From Streptomyces sp. RPT161 (GTDB lineage Bacteria > Actinomycetota > Actinomycetes > Streptomycetales > Streptomycetaceae): 64,000 bases of DNA. The notes under the pieces are model-generated. The model did not search any database. It worked only from the letters and a program-made list of their open reading frames with translations, and had not been told where the DNA came from. The stretch lies in NCBI RefSeq assembly GCF_027533845.1, contig NZ_JAPZVN010000004.1, positions 1 to 64,000 of the forward strand. The letters run 5' to 3'. The position numbers and the translations under genes are program-made. This document shows, in pieces, positions 8,026-16,237 of the stretch. Within the stretch, counting starts at the first letter, position 1. Each line of letters opens with the position of its first letter.

Positions 8026-8250
8026 CTACTCCACGGGTACGTCGGCGTCTGCTGCGGTGACGGGCACATTCGGTGTCGCGGCGTGCGCCGGCTGCTCCAG
8101 CGCGCTGACTCCGAGCAGGCCAACAGCGACGATGTTGCCGAGCACCCACACCACGCCGAGAAATGTCCCGACACGGTCTGCCTTCAGAAGCAGCGGCTGG
8201 ATCGTCGTCGTGTTGCCTGTGCGTTGGGCCGGGTGTCGCGCTTGATTCAT
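8026..8250 (-). CDS. Small single-pass membrane protein at head of RiPP operon
   Basis: A 74-residue protein that I do not recognise. ATG 8250 has a strong AAGGAG site 6 bases upstream. Residues about 28-50 (VGTFLGVVWVLGNIVAVGLL) form one hydrophobic helix. After it comes SALEQPAHAATPNVPVTAAD, which could be a signal-peptidase site (AHA) or a short extracytoplasmic tail. It has no Cys lipobox and no Trp-rich core. Its position, first gene before the maturase and facing the divergent regulator, suggests a membrane or export accessory for the peptide, or a second small product of the cluster. This role is inference. Confidence 0.55.
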   Translation of the reverse strand: MNQARHPAQRTGNTTTIQPLLLKADRVGTFLGVVWVLGNIVAVGLLGVSALEQPAHAATPNVPVTAADADVPVE

Positions 8251-8431
8251 CGGAATCTCCTTCGGCTCAAGAGCGGCACCGCCCTGGGTGGGAGAGGACG
8301 GTGCCGCCGACCTTGGCTCGGCCGCTCGGAGCTCGCGTGCAGGTGGGGGAACCCCTGCTTCCGTGGCCTGCGGGCTCCGAGCGGCTGACAGCAAGTCAAC
8401 GAGCGGCAGCGGCCCGAAGGGGACCCCAGAA

Positions 8432-8454
8432 GGTGACCTCAAGATGGAGTCACC
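8432..8454. promoter_or_regulatory. Palindromic operator and promoter for the regulator
   Basis: GGTGAC and GTCACC form a dyad with an 11-base spacer. A TAGCAT hexamer at 8471-8476 lies 16 bases after the right arm, so the arm would occupy the -35 position of a promoter reading into the regulator gene at 8507. The dyad is also in the shared region upstream of the minus-strand RiPP operon. Autoregulation and control of both directions are inferred. Confidence 0.45.
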
Positions 8455-8506
8455 CTGTGATCAGCGGGCGTAGCATCGAGTCACGCCGCCCCGGGGGGAG
8501 CCGTTG

Positions 8507-9772
8507 ATGGACCGCCAGTCGCAGGACCCGCGCCAGGTCACTGCAGGGCTGCTCAACGACGAGCGTTTCCTCGCCGCTTGTCAGCAGCGGGACATGGGAG
8601 CCCTCTTCCGGCTGCTGAATCACCGGGGAGTCAGCACACGCCGTATCGCCGCTGCCGTAGAGATCAGCCAAGGGCGCCTGTACGACTACATGAACCGCCG
8701 AACACGAGTGGAAAAGCTCGTGCTGTTCGAGCAGATCGCCGACGCCTTCCACATCCCCGGTCACCTGCTAGGACTCGCCCGCCGTGCATGGGAGCCACAG
8801 ATCACCGAACGACATGACAAGCCGGGTACGTGCCCGCGCGTCGATGGTGATGATCTGGCGGCCATGGATGCGTTTCGCAGCGCCGACCGGCAAACCGGGG
8901 GAAGCCGGTTGTACGGCGCGGTGGTTCGCCATCTCGGGGAGAAGGTGGCGCCCCGTCTGGTCGACACGGCCAGTGGACTTCAGATCTTCGCGACCGCGGC
9001 GGTCCTGACGGAGATGGCGGGCTGGATGGCACACGACTCAGGCCGCGATGGCCTGGGAGCGCAGCACTTCGCTCGCGCCTTACCGTTGGCGCGCACCTCG
9101 GGTGACTTACCCCTGGCCGCCAACATCGCGGCCAGCAGAAGCCACCTCGCCCTCCACACCGGTGATCCCGCGTCTGCCGCGCATTGGGCACACATGGGCC
9201 TGTCCCTCGCGGGCAAGGGTCCTCGCATCGCCACGCTCACGGCGCGGCTCCATGCGATGCAAGCCCGGGCCTTGGCGGCGGGCGGTCAGCACACAGCCGC
9301 ACGTCGGGCGCTGGACGCGGCGCACAGCGCTCTCGAAGCCCCCTCGGACGCCGATCACCCGTGGCTCAGCCCGTTCGACGCCGCCTCTCTGGCCAGCGAG
9401 TCGGCCCTCGTCATGCGGGACCTCCAGCAGTACGAGGCCGCCCTGCATCATGCCGAGGGCGCCATCGCACTGCGCGAGGACGCCCGGGCGCGCTCATTGG
9501 CCTTCAGCCGGATCACCCTTGTACGCATCCACGCACAGCGTGGCGATCTCGAAGCCGCCGTTCACGTGGGCCGCGAACTCCTCAATACGAGCCCAACCCT
9601 CGGTTCGGTTCGAGTCATTCACCAACTTGACGACCTACGCAGGCTGTTGGAGTCGTACCGTGCGCATGCGCCAGTGCGGGACTACCTGGCGCACTTCGAC
9701 GCCGCCATAAGGTCCAGAATGCTGCTGCTTGCCGACATCATCACGTCGTCCCGGGGAGGCACGCCGACATGA
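8507..9772 (+). CDS. HTH/TPR-type transcriptional regulator with TTA codons
   Basis: A 421-residue regulator, divergent from the RiPP operon. An HTH of the XRE type lies at about residues 42-70 (STRRIAAAVEISQGRLYDYM). The rest is helical repeat sequence of TPR kind (AADLEAAV-like helices, HHAEGAIALREDARARSLAF). ATG 8507 follows GGGGGGAG at 8493-8500. Two in-frame TTA codons (9080-9082 and 9107-9109) make translation dependent on the developmental tRNA encoded by bldA, as in many streptomycete pathway regulators. The stop overlaps the Nudix start by 4 bases. It probably controls the neighbouring peptide cluster; its signal is unknown. Confidence 0.75.
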   Translation: MDRQSQDPRQVTAGLLNDERFLAACQQRDMGALFRLLNHRGVSTRRIAAAVEISQGRLYDYMNRRTRVEKLVLFEQIADAFHIPGHLLGLARRAWEPQITERHDKPGTCPRVDGDDLAAMDAFRSADRQTGGSRLYGAVVRHLGEKVAPRLVDTASGLQIFATAAVLTEMAGWMAHDSGRDGLGAQHFARALPLARTSGDLPLAANIAASRSHLALHTGDPASAAHWAHMGLSLAGKGPRIATLTARLHAMQARALAAGGQHTAARRALDAAHSALEAPSDADHPWLSPFDAASLASESALVMRDLQQYEAALHHAEGAIALREDARARSLAFSRITLVRIHAQRGDLEAAVHVGRELLNTSPTLGSVRVIHQLDDLRRLLESYRAHAPVRDYLAHFDAAIRSRMLLLADIITSSRGGTPT

Positions 9773-10281
9773 GGCCCACACCCGCTGATCCGGTCGCTTG
9801 GAACGCGTATCTCGCCGAAGGCAACGCGACACAGGCACGCAAGCGCGTCTCCGCCGATGTCCTGCTGCGCGACCCGTCCGGCCGCGTGCTACTGGTCAAG
9901 CCGACGTACAAGCCCGGCTGGGACCTACCGGGCGGGATGGCCGAAGCCAACGAACCCCCGCACGAAGCTGCAACACGCGAGCTGAAGGAGGAACTGGGCC
10001 TCGCAGTGGCCCTCCACGACGTACTGATCGTCGACTGGGTCGCCCCTCACGGACCCTGGGACGACCAGATTGCCTTCATCTTCGACGGCGGCACCCTCAA
10101 CGAGGCCCAGGCTGCTGACATTCGGCCGCACGACGAAGAGTTGTCCGAGGTGGCGTTCCTCTCCGCGGACCGGGCCGGTGAACTTCTAAGGTCACGGCTA
10201 CACGACCGGTTCCAAACCGCGATACAGGCGCTGACCGACGGACGCCCAAGGTACCTCCACGACACACGGCCCATCTGGTAG
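9769..10281 (+). CDS. Nudix hydrolase
   Basis: A 170-residue Nudix protein, translationally coupled to the regulator (ATGA overlap). The Nudix box is complete: GGMAEANEPPHEAATREL continuing KEELGL, which fits G-x5-E-x7-REUxEExGU, with the three metal-binding Glu residues present. Before it, VLLRDPSGRVLLVKP is the usual first strand pair. Substrate class cannot be read from sequence; many HTH-linked Nudix proteins act on nucleotide sugars or coenzymes. Coupling to the regulator suggests it could modulate a ligand for it. No signal peptide, so cytoplasmic. Confidence 0.8.
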   Translation: MRPTPADPVAWNAYLAEGNATQARKRVSADVLLRDPSGRVLLVKPTYKPGWDLPGGMAEANEPPHEAATRELKEELGLAVALHDVLIVDWVAPHGPWDDQIAFIFDGGTLNEAQAADIRPHDEELSEVAFLSADRAGELLRSRLHDRFQTAIQALTDGRPRYLHDTRPIW

Positions 10282-10354
10282 GCGAGTCCGCGGTAGCCAG
10301 TCCTCCAATAGATGGTGCAATCAACGGAATCGGCACAGGCCAAGGGGAGTTCAG

Positions 10355-10887
10355 GTGATCGACCTGCGACCCAGCCAACGCATGCGTGACCTCGGCGTCG
10401 TCCGCGCCGACGTACTCGGCACCCCCGCCCGCGCTTTCGACCTGCCACCGAGCGGGAAGAGGCCGAACACATCGTGGACGAGCTGTTCGCCGCCATCGAA
10501 CGGATCGGGCAGGTCCACCCCTTCGCCAAAGGCATGGGCATCGCGGCCCCGCGGATCGGCATCGCACGGTCTGCCGCCGTCGTCCAACCGCCCGGCGACG
10601 CGCCCGCCACCGTCCTGCTCAACCCGCGCATCACCGAACGCTCCGACGAGATGGACGAGCAGTATGAGGGCTGCCTGTCGTTCTTGGTGCTCGGTCCGCT
10701 GGAGATCAGGGTCGAGACCACGATGCTGACCGGCGAGACCGCGACCACCGTGCACGAACGCGGCCTCGCCCGCCTCGTCCACCACGAGATCGACCACCTC
10801 GACGGACTGCTGGGGCCGTATCCCATTCACGGGGTGGATACCTCCCACCGCGATCACGACGACCACGGCGGTCGGCCCTTCGACTAG
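10355..10887 (+). pseudogene. Peptide deformylase, frameshifted
   Basis: The sequence encodes a peptide deformylase, which removes formyl from N-terminal Met, but it is broken. From GTG 10355 (behind AAGGGGAG) the frame reads QRMRDLGVVRAD ... FDLP, then at about 10445-10449 one base is missing and the homologous continuation EREEAEHIVDELFAAIERI is in the next frame. The three motifs are then seen: GMGIAAPRIG (usual Gln replaced by Arg), EGCLS and HEIDH. The Gln loss and the frameshift both argue against activity. A translation from ATG 10474 would lack the N-terminal strands. This is a second deformylase copy, not the housekeeping one. Confidence 0.7.
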
Positions 10888-11437
10888 TCCGCTCTCTCCG
10901 CCCATAAGCAGTTCATCTCGATCAAGGCGACTCAGGGCGAGCACCACGAAGACTCGTGGCTGGGGAGGGACCTAGCCGCTGCCTCCTCTACCGGAATGAT
11001 CCACACCGTCTTCCATTGGCTCGACGCGAGCGAGTCCGGCACCAGCCAGGCCGAGTTCTTCCTCAAGACCGTCCACCGCTATGGATTCACCGGCACCCAT
11101 TCTGGAGAGCTGGCACCGGAACTGAATGTGGAGGAATGCGTACGGGACGGGCAACATCTGACCGTGCAGCAAGTGAGCGACTTCATGGAACGGGCCCGTG
11201 CCGACACCGGAGAAGCGCCGACCCTGTACATCCGGCGGCCTTTCGTCGAAGAGTGCCTGGGCGGCACCAGGGCCCTGGCCAAGTATCCGGTACGCTCGCC
11301 CGCTACCGCTCCGGCTCCGCCGAACCAGACCCGCTCCCTGGCGGCAGTGGCTGGGACTTCTGGCAGTACAGGGAGGACGGCGCCGTCGACGGTATCGGCA
11401 GGGGGTATGCCTTGACGTCTTCCACGACGACCTCGCC
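10888..11437 (+). pseudogene. GH25-type lysozyme fragment
   Basis: Immediately after the deformylase stop the same frame encodes a piece of a glycoside hydrolase family 25 muramidase: FISIKATQGEHHEDSW, FHWLDASESGTSQAEFFL, LTVQQVSDFMERARADTG then EAPTLYI. At about 11290 the frame changes and the tail WDFWQYREDGAVDGIG appears in another frame. The N-terminal catalytic Asp region is absent and the expected LDLEE-type site reads LNVEE. It is therefore a decayed fragment with no expected function. Confidence 0.7.
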
Positions 11438-11904
11438 GCGCTCAAGCGTCCTGCGCACCTGCCCGGCCGCTGAAAGGTTCGCCGCCGTCTCCGCCGTATA
11501 AAGCCCGGCGTCTTCGCGCACCGGCTCGGCGATGGGTACCCCACCCCTGCCCTGCCTCCTTCGCCACACGCCCCCTTTCGAGCTCTTAGAGCTGACAGCG
11601 AACTCGGCATCCTTGCCGAAGAGACCGAAAGCGGGCTGACGATGCTCATGGTTCCCATGCACCCACGCACCGGCCACCCTGGCATCTGACCCGTTTCCGC
11701 CTGAGGGACGGTGCACGAAGGACAGCCGACACGCAGTGCGATGCAGCTGAGACCGAACGAGCACTGTCAATGCCGCGCAGATAACAGGCTCGGTTCCGGT
11801 AGCCCACCCATTTCACCCGGTTTAGCATGGAATACACACCGCTCTTCAGATAGGGGTGATGTCAGTGCCATAGGGAAGACTCTGAGTGTGGGGGAGGGAG
11901 ACTC
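11438..11904 (+). other. Intergenic stretch, no gene seen
   Basis: About 470 bases between the lysozyme fragment and the small Cys protein. I find no start with a ribosome site and no recognisable protein in any frame. The last 15 bases contain the GGGGGAGGGA site for the next gene. It probably holds further decayed sequence plus a promoter. Confidence 0.5.
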
Positions 11905-12144
11905 ATGACTGACCAGCAAAATGGCTCTGACCAGCGCATACCTGCTCCGAATGGTTGCCGATGGTGTGGGCTTGAGGCGCGGGAGCATGCGCAGCGCTGG
12001 AAGCCTCCGGTGGGCTGGCACAAGTGGGAACCGCCGACATTAGAACAACGCAAGGAACGCATGCTCGCACGGCGGCGGCGCTGCGGCGGTACAAGTGAGA
12101 CTAGGTCAGCGCTGCGCGCTCTTACCCTGCGGCCAGCTTTCTGA
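11905..12144 (+). CDS. Small CxxC protein common in mobile actinobacterial DNA
   Basis: A 79-residue protein starting at ATG 11905 behind a strong GGGGGAGGGA. The core is NGCRWCGLEAREHAQRW then VGWHKWEPPTLEQRKERMLA, with CxxC, two His and several Trp. Similar short proteins are frequent in Streptomyces phages and integrative elements, and the Cys/His set suggests zinc binding. The function is unknown. The last 20 residues look unlike the family and run 23 bases into the convergent OLD-family gene, so the true C-terminus may have been altered. Confidence 0.6.
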   Translation: MTDQQNGSDQRIPAPNGCRWCGLEAREHAQRWKPPVGWHKWEPPTLEQRKERMLARRRRCGGTSETRSALRALTLRPAF

Positions 12145-13996
12145 TCTCGCCGAAGATCTCCCGCAGCTGTGCGGGCACCTGATCAGGGCTGGTGAGCATG
12201 CTCACCAGCCCGAACATCATGTCGGGTTTGCCGCTGGGCCCGTTCGGGCTGTCGTTGCGGAGCATGTTCAGCACTTCCTTGCTGAACTTCTTGCCGCGCC
12301 GAGCGGTGAAGTCGTCCGTGGTCCACAGCGCACCGTCCTTCGGCCAGAGTTCGTTGGCGGTCGCGGCCCACAGGTCGTCCGGGAACAGTTCCTCCAGCTC
12401 ATTGAAGGCGTCTGGCTCGCCCACGAAACGGACAACGTCGCTGAAAGCACTGCCAAAGAACTGCTGGAGTCGGGCTTCCTTGAACAGCCCCTTGGGTAAG
12501 GTGCGACTGTCGGCGTCCACCATGAGCATCACGGAGCGGCCATGCACGACCAGGTAGTGAGCGAGGTGCAAGGCCCCCTCATTGTTGAAGCACGCCCACA
12601 AGGCGATGCCGGCTGACTGGAGAGACTGGCCCTCCGACAGCCGGAACAGCATGGGGATCACCCGCTGTTCGGTGTCGCCCTCGACAGCCAGAAAGCAACG
12701 CTCATGCAACAGAACGGAGTTGCGAAGGCCAACCGCTGCGGCCATGCGCCCAAGGTGCACGTCGATGTCGTCGTGGGTGTCGGCCCCCAGCCGCTCGATC
12801 ACCGTCCGTCCGTGCTCCAGTCGCAGATGCACGACGTCGGCGATGTCGACACCGTCGATAAGGTTCATGGAGTGGGTGGCGACGATTACGTTCACGTGGG
12901 GCAGCGCGCTCTGGTCACGGATGAGCTGCATGATCTTGCGCTGGTGCCCGTAGTCGAGGTGCGTGTCCGGCTCGTCGTAGATCACGATCGTATGTACCGG
13001 AGGCGGGACATCGGCGGTGGCCTCAGGGTCAGCTGAGGAGTCGACGTCGGCGAACTCCTCGCGCGTGAGCAGCTGGCTGTTCCACTCCCAGATCGCCAGG
13101 GAGATACGGCGTGCGCTGCCTAGGCCGGAACGATCCAGGCCCACGGTCTCGCCCTTCATACGGGCAATTCGCAGCGGCGCACCCCGGAAACCGTGAGTGA
13201 ACGAGACCACAGGCTCGACATCAACGTCAGTGAGGTCGTCGCAACGGCTCTGAATGTGCTCGCACAGAGACCGGGCGTCGTCCTGAAGTCGCTCCTTGAT
13301 CCCGGCCTCGATCGACTGCAACTGGCCTTCAAGCATGGGGTCCGCCATATGGGCCTGATAGCGGCCCATCAGCGCGGTTTTCACCGCAGCGTCGGGATCG
13401 GCCGACTTCCCGTCGAACGGCATCAGCCGGGGCATGCGGCGCTCCATCTCCTTGGGAGCAGGAACCCAGCCCGACGTTGAGGCGTGGACCATGCCATACC
13501 TGCATAGGGCTGGCTCGATGTCGCCGCGCTTTATGGACGACAGCTCAGGGAGCAACTGCTTGGCGAGGGCTCTCACCTCGTTGAGGGACAGTTTGGAAGG
13601 GTCACGCAGTCGTTCGTCGTCCGCGAGCGGCGCCCAGCACTCAAGGACGGGGTCCTCATCGTTGACAGCACGCCGCCGTACGCGCAACTCCTCGGTCGGG
13701 AAGCCGAATGTTTCCAACTCCCAAGAGTCGAGGGTGAACTGCCCCTCCACCCATGTGGTCGAACACCGCAGGAGAGGCGCCGAGTCATCGACGTCCACGC
13801 CATCGGAAGAGCCGAGCTCGTACGTACGATCGTCCTCGGTCAACTGCTCATTGCCCACGAGGAACGTCAGCGCGGCAAGCACTGCGCTCTTACCGCCGTC
13901 GTTCTGGCCGGCGAGGATGGTCGGTGCGCTGACCGGTATGTCACGGACGTCCTTGAGGGATCGGAATCCGCACACGGTGAAGCTGTGCAGGTGCAC
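12122..13996 (-). CDS. OLD-family ATP-dependent nuclease
   Basis: A 624-residue overcoming-lysogenisation-defect type protein, an SMC-like ATPase fused to a TOPRIM nuclease. Near the start FTVCGFRSLKD is followed by Walker A AGQNDGGKS. A long helical insert separates this from the signature region (LDRSGLGSARRISLAIWEW), Walker B IVIYDEPDTHLD and VIVATHSMNLIDG. The TOPRIM part has CFLAVEGDTEQRVIP (Glu) and LMVDADSR (DxD). No UvrD-like partner is adjacent, so it is the stand-alone class rather than a Gabija-like pair. OLD proteins act against phage in several systems. The GTG start at 13996 has only a weak upstream site. It is convergent with the small CxxC gene. Confidence 0.82.
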   Translation of the reverse strand: MHLHSFTVCGFRSLKDVRDIPVSAPTILAGQNDGGKSAVLAALTFLVGNEQLTEDDRTYELGSSDGVDVDDSAPLLRCSTTWVEGQFTLDSWELETFGFPTEELRVRRRAVNDEDPVLECWAPLADDERLRDPSKLSLNEVRALAKQLLPELSSIKRGDIEPALCRYGMVHASTSGWVPAPKEMERRMPRLMPFDGKSADPDAAVKTALMGRYQAHMADPMLEGQLQSIEAGIKERLQDDARSLCEHIQSRCDDLTDVDVEPVVSFTHGFRGAPLRIARMKGETVGLDRSGLGSARRISLAIWEWNSQLLTREEFADVDSSADPEATADVPPPVHTIVIYDEPDTHLDYGHQRKIMQLIRDQSALPHVNVIVATHSMNLIDGVDIADVVHLRLEHGRTVIERLGADTHDDIDVHLGRMAAAVGLRNSVLLHERCFLAVEGDTEQRVIPMLFRLSEGQSLQSAGIALWACFNNEGALHLAHYLVVHGRSVMLMVDADSRTLPKGLFKEARLQQFFGSAFSDVVRFVGEPDAFNELEELFPDDLWAATANELWPKDGALWTTDDFTARRGKKFSKEVLNMLRNDSPNGPSGKPDMMFGLVSMLTSPDQVPAQLREIFGEIRKLAAG

Positions 13997-14318
13997 CGTT
14001 CTCAGCCGCTCCGTTCCCTAGCGCCTCGGGGCAGGCGCAAGCCATAAGAGGCGCCTCGCCCCAGACTTTGACCCGGGCAACAGCCAACCCAGACGCATCA
14101 TCATATGTCTTGCGAAGACAACCTGTTGGCGCCGTGAACGGATCTGATCGATTCAGACCGACACCGAGCGAAGCCTGCCTGCCTCGGGCTCAACGTCACG
14201 GCTGACGGCACCTTCATCGCCCACGAACCGCACCACGCGCGCGTCCTGTTCCCAGGCATGCAGATGTCCTGAGCAGTGTCCACACGTGTGCGGGCAGGCC
14301 CGTCTACGATCAGCCGCC

Positions 14319-15212
14319 ATGGACTGGCTGGAGCGGATCGCGAAGCTAAGGCAGTGGACCAGGAGCGGTACCCGCGCTCCACACAAGCCGTTGCTGCTCC
14401 TATACGCCCTCGGCCGATTCCAGGATGATGCCGACGACGGCCTGGGATACACCGCGGTGGAACAGGACCTGCAGCGCCTGCTGACCGAGTACGGCCCACC
14501 CCACAAGACGACACCCGCTTATCCCTTCCACCACCTGGTCAGCGACGGCGTGTGGGAAGTGCACACCGATCGCGGACCGGGCAGCCCCGGCAGCGGAGTA
14601 CGGGACCTCCGCGAGACGGGCGCCACCGGGCAGCTCGCGCCGGACTTGAGAGCCGCCCTGCGCCGTGAACCGGACCTGCTCGGCAGAATCGCGCGGCTGT
14701 TGCTCGACCTGCACTTCCCACCCTCACTGCACAGCGAACTATGCGAAGCCGTCGGCCTGGAACTCGAGCCGGCGGAGGCCGAGCAGTTGTCTGCAACGCG
14801 CAGGCAGCGGGATCCACGGATGCGGGAGCTGGTCCTGACCGCCTACGAGTACCGGTGCGCCTTCTGCGGATACGACGGCAGAATCGGCGCGGTACCGGTC
14901 GGGCTGGAGGCCGCCCACGTGCGCTGGAGGGCGTTCGGAGGACCCGACGAGATCGAGAACGGACTGTGCCTGTGCTCGCTGCACCACAAGCTCTTCGACA
15001 AGGGCGTGCTCGGCGTGGGGGACGACCAACGCATCCTGGTCTCGCAACGCTTTGTCGGTCACAGCCCCGTCGCCCGCGAGCACGTCATAGCCCTCGCAGG
15101 CCGCCCGCTCGTCGGCCCACAGCCCGGCGCACGCCCTGTTGCCGCAGCTCACCGCGACTGGCACGCCCGACAGGTCTTCCACAGCGAACCGCGCCCTGCC
15201 ACGGCTGCCTGA
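14319..15212 (+). CDS. Phosphorothioate-DNA-binding HNH endonuclease (SBD-HNH)
   Basis: A 297-residue type IV restriction enzyme. The N-terminus (about 1-165) matches the sulphur-binding domain of ScoMcrA/SprMcrA: LRQWTRSGTRAPHKPLLLLY, YPFHHLVSDGVWEVH and ETGATGQL. The C-terminus is an HNH nuclease: YRCAFCGYDGRIGAVPVG, LEAAHVRWRAFGGPDEIENG, LCSLHHKLFDKGVL. Unlike ScoMcrA there is no SRA domain between the two. Such enzymes cut DNA carrying dnd-type phosphorothioate marks and so exclude modified foreign DNA. The start at ATG 14319 follows a weak site; the upstream 296 bases hold no recognisable gene. It lies upstream of the DUF5131/TcmP pair in the same direction. Confidence 0.83.
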   Translation: MDWLERIAKLRQWTRSGTRAPHKPLLLLYALGRFQDDADDGLGYTAVEQDLQRLLTEYGPPHKTTPAYPFHHLVSDGVWEVHTDRGPGSPGSGVRDLRETGATGQLAPDLRAALRREPDLLGRIARLLLDLHFPPSLHSELCEAVGLELEPAEAEQLSATRRQRDPRMRELVLTAYEYRCAFCGYDGRIGAVPVGLEAAHVRWRAFGGPDEIENGLCLCSLHHKLFDKGVLGVGDDQRILVSQRFVGHSPVAREHVIALAGRPLVGPQPGARPVAAAHRDWHARQVFHSEPRPATAA

Positions 15213-15378
15213 CCCCGACAGCCACCCACGAGACACCCCCTTCACAGAACGTGCGTTCGGCCTGAAAGATGGGCACGGTCGCGTGCCAGTTCGGTACGTC
15301 GCTCGTTAGGCAGCGCAGTCGAAACGCAGAGTGGGCAAGCGCTGGTGGGCCTTGCCCAACTGCTACCGGAGGGGACCC

Positions 15379-16137
15379 ATGGGCGATCGCAGCACCATCG
15401 AGTGGACTGAGGCGACCTGGAATCCCACCACCGGTTGCGATCGCATCTCTCCCGGGTGCGACAACTGCTACGCCCTGACGTTATCCAGACGCCTCAAGGC
15501 GATGGGGGTGGCGAAGTACCAAGCCGACGGTGATCCCAGGACATCTGGTCCCGGCTTCGGCCTCACCTTCCATCCGGACACGCTGGCCATCCCACGTCAG
15601 TGGAAGACCCCCCGCATGGTCTTCGTCGACTCAATGAGCGACTTGTTCCACGCGAAGGTGCCCTTGGACTTCATAGAGCAGGTCTTCCAGGTAATCGCCG
15701 ACACCCCACAGCACACCTATCAACTACTGACGAAGAGGGCCCGCAGGCTCCGGCGGCTGGGAGGCCAACTCGACTGGCCTCCCAACCTCTGGATGGGCGT
15801 CTCCGTCGAGAACGCGGATCACCTCGATCGCATTGACGACCTGCGGCAAGTGCCAGCCGCAGTGCGGTTCTTGTCTTGCGAACCACTGCTCGGCCCTCTG
15901 ACAGGTTTGCGCCTGGACGGCATCGGCTGGGTGATCGCAGGTGGCGAATCCGGCCCCCAGCACCGCCCCGTGCAAGAGGGATGGCTGGTCGAGATCCGCG
16001 ATGCCTGCAATAGCGCCGACGTGCCGTTCTTCTTCAAGCAGTGGGGGGGCCGCACTCCCAAGTCCGGAGGCCGTGAACTCGCCGGCATCACGTGGGACCA
16101 GATGCCACCCCGGCTGCGCGTGGCAGCAGCGCAGTAA
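15379..16137 (+). CDS. DUF5131 three-Cys-motif protein (phage Gp37/Gp68 family)
   Basis: A 252-residue member of the Gp37/Gp68 family. TIEWTEATWNPTTGC begins the protein, and the three Cys are C20, C27 and C30 (GCDRISPGCDNCYA), a C-x6-C-x2-C pattern thought to bind an iron-sulphur cluster. A barrel-like order follows (MVFVDSMSDLFHAKV, YQLLTKRARRL, WMGVSVEN, RFLSCEPLLG, WVIAGGESGP, VPFFFKQWGG). The start at 15379 has GGAGGGGACCC upstream. One in-frame TTA codon (15481-15483) makes it bldA-dependent. The gene after it is the TcmP partner that regularly accompanies this family. The reaction is unknown. Confidence 0.85.
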   Translation: MGDRSTIEWTEATWNPTTGCDRISPGCDNCYALTLSRRLKAMGVAKYQADGDPRTSGPGFGLTFHPDTLAIPRQWKTPRMVFVDSMSDLFHAKVPLDFIEQVFQVIADTPQHTYQLLTKRARRLRRLGGQLDWPPNLWMGVSVENADHLDRIDDLRQVPAAVRFLSCEPLLGPLTGLRLDGIGWVIAGGESGPQHRPVQEGWLVEIRDACNSADVPFFFKQWGGRTPKSGGRELAGITWDQMPPRLRVAAAQ

Positions 16138-16237
16138 CGGCCAATCTCCGACGGGAGCCGTACGCGCTCTGGTGGCATATGGCAACGGTGTGTGACCCTC
16201 TCCCCAGCGGGGTCGTATTGGAGCAGGGGGAGCGGTC

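Noticed and set aside
12122..13996. Gabija or PARIS system based on the OLD-family gene
   Set aside because: No UvrD-like helicase (GajB) or AriB-type partner is adjacent, so only a stand-alone OLD nuclease is supported.
14023..14318. Possible short gene ending near 14271 with LNVTADGTFIAH
   Set aside because: No start or ribosome site and only about 25 plausible residues; at most a gene scrap.
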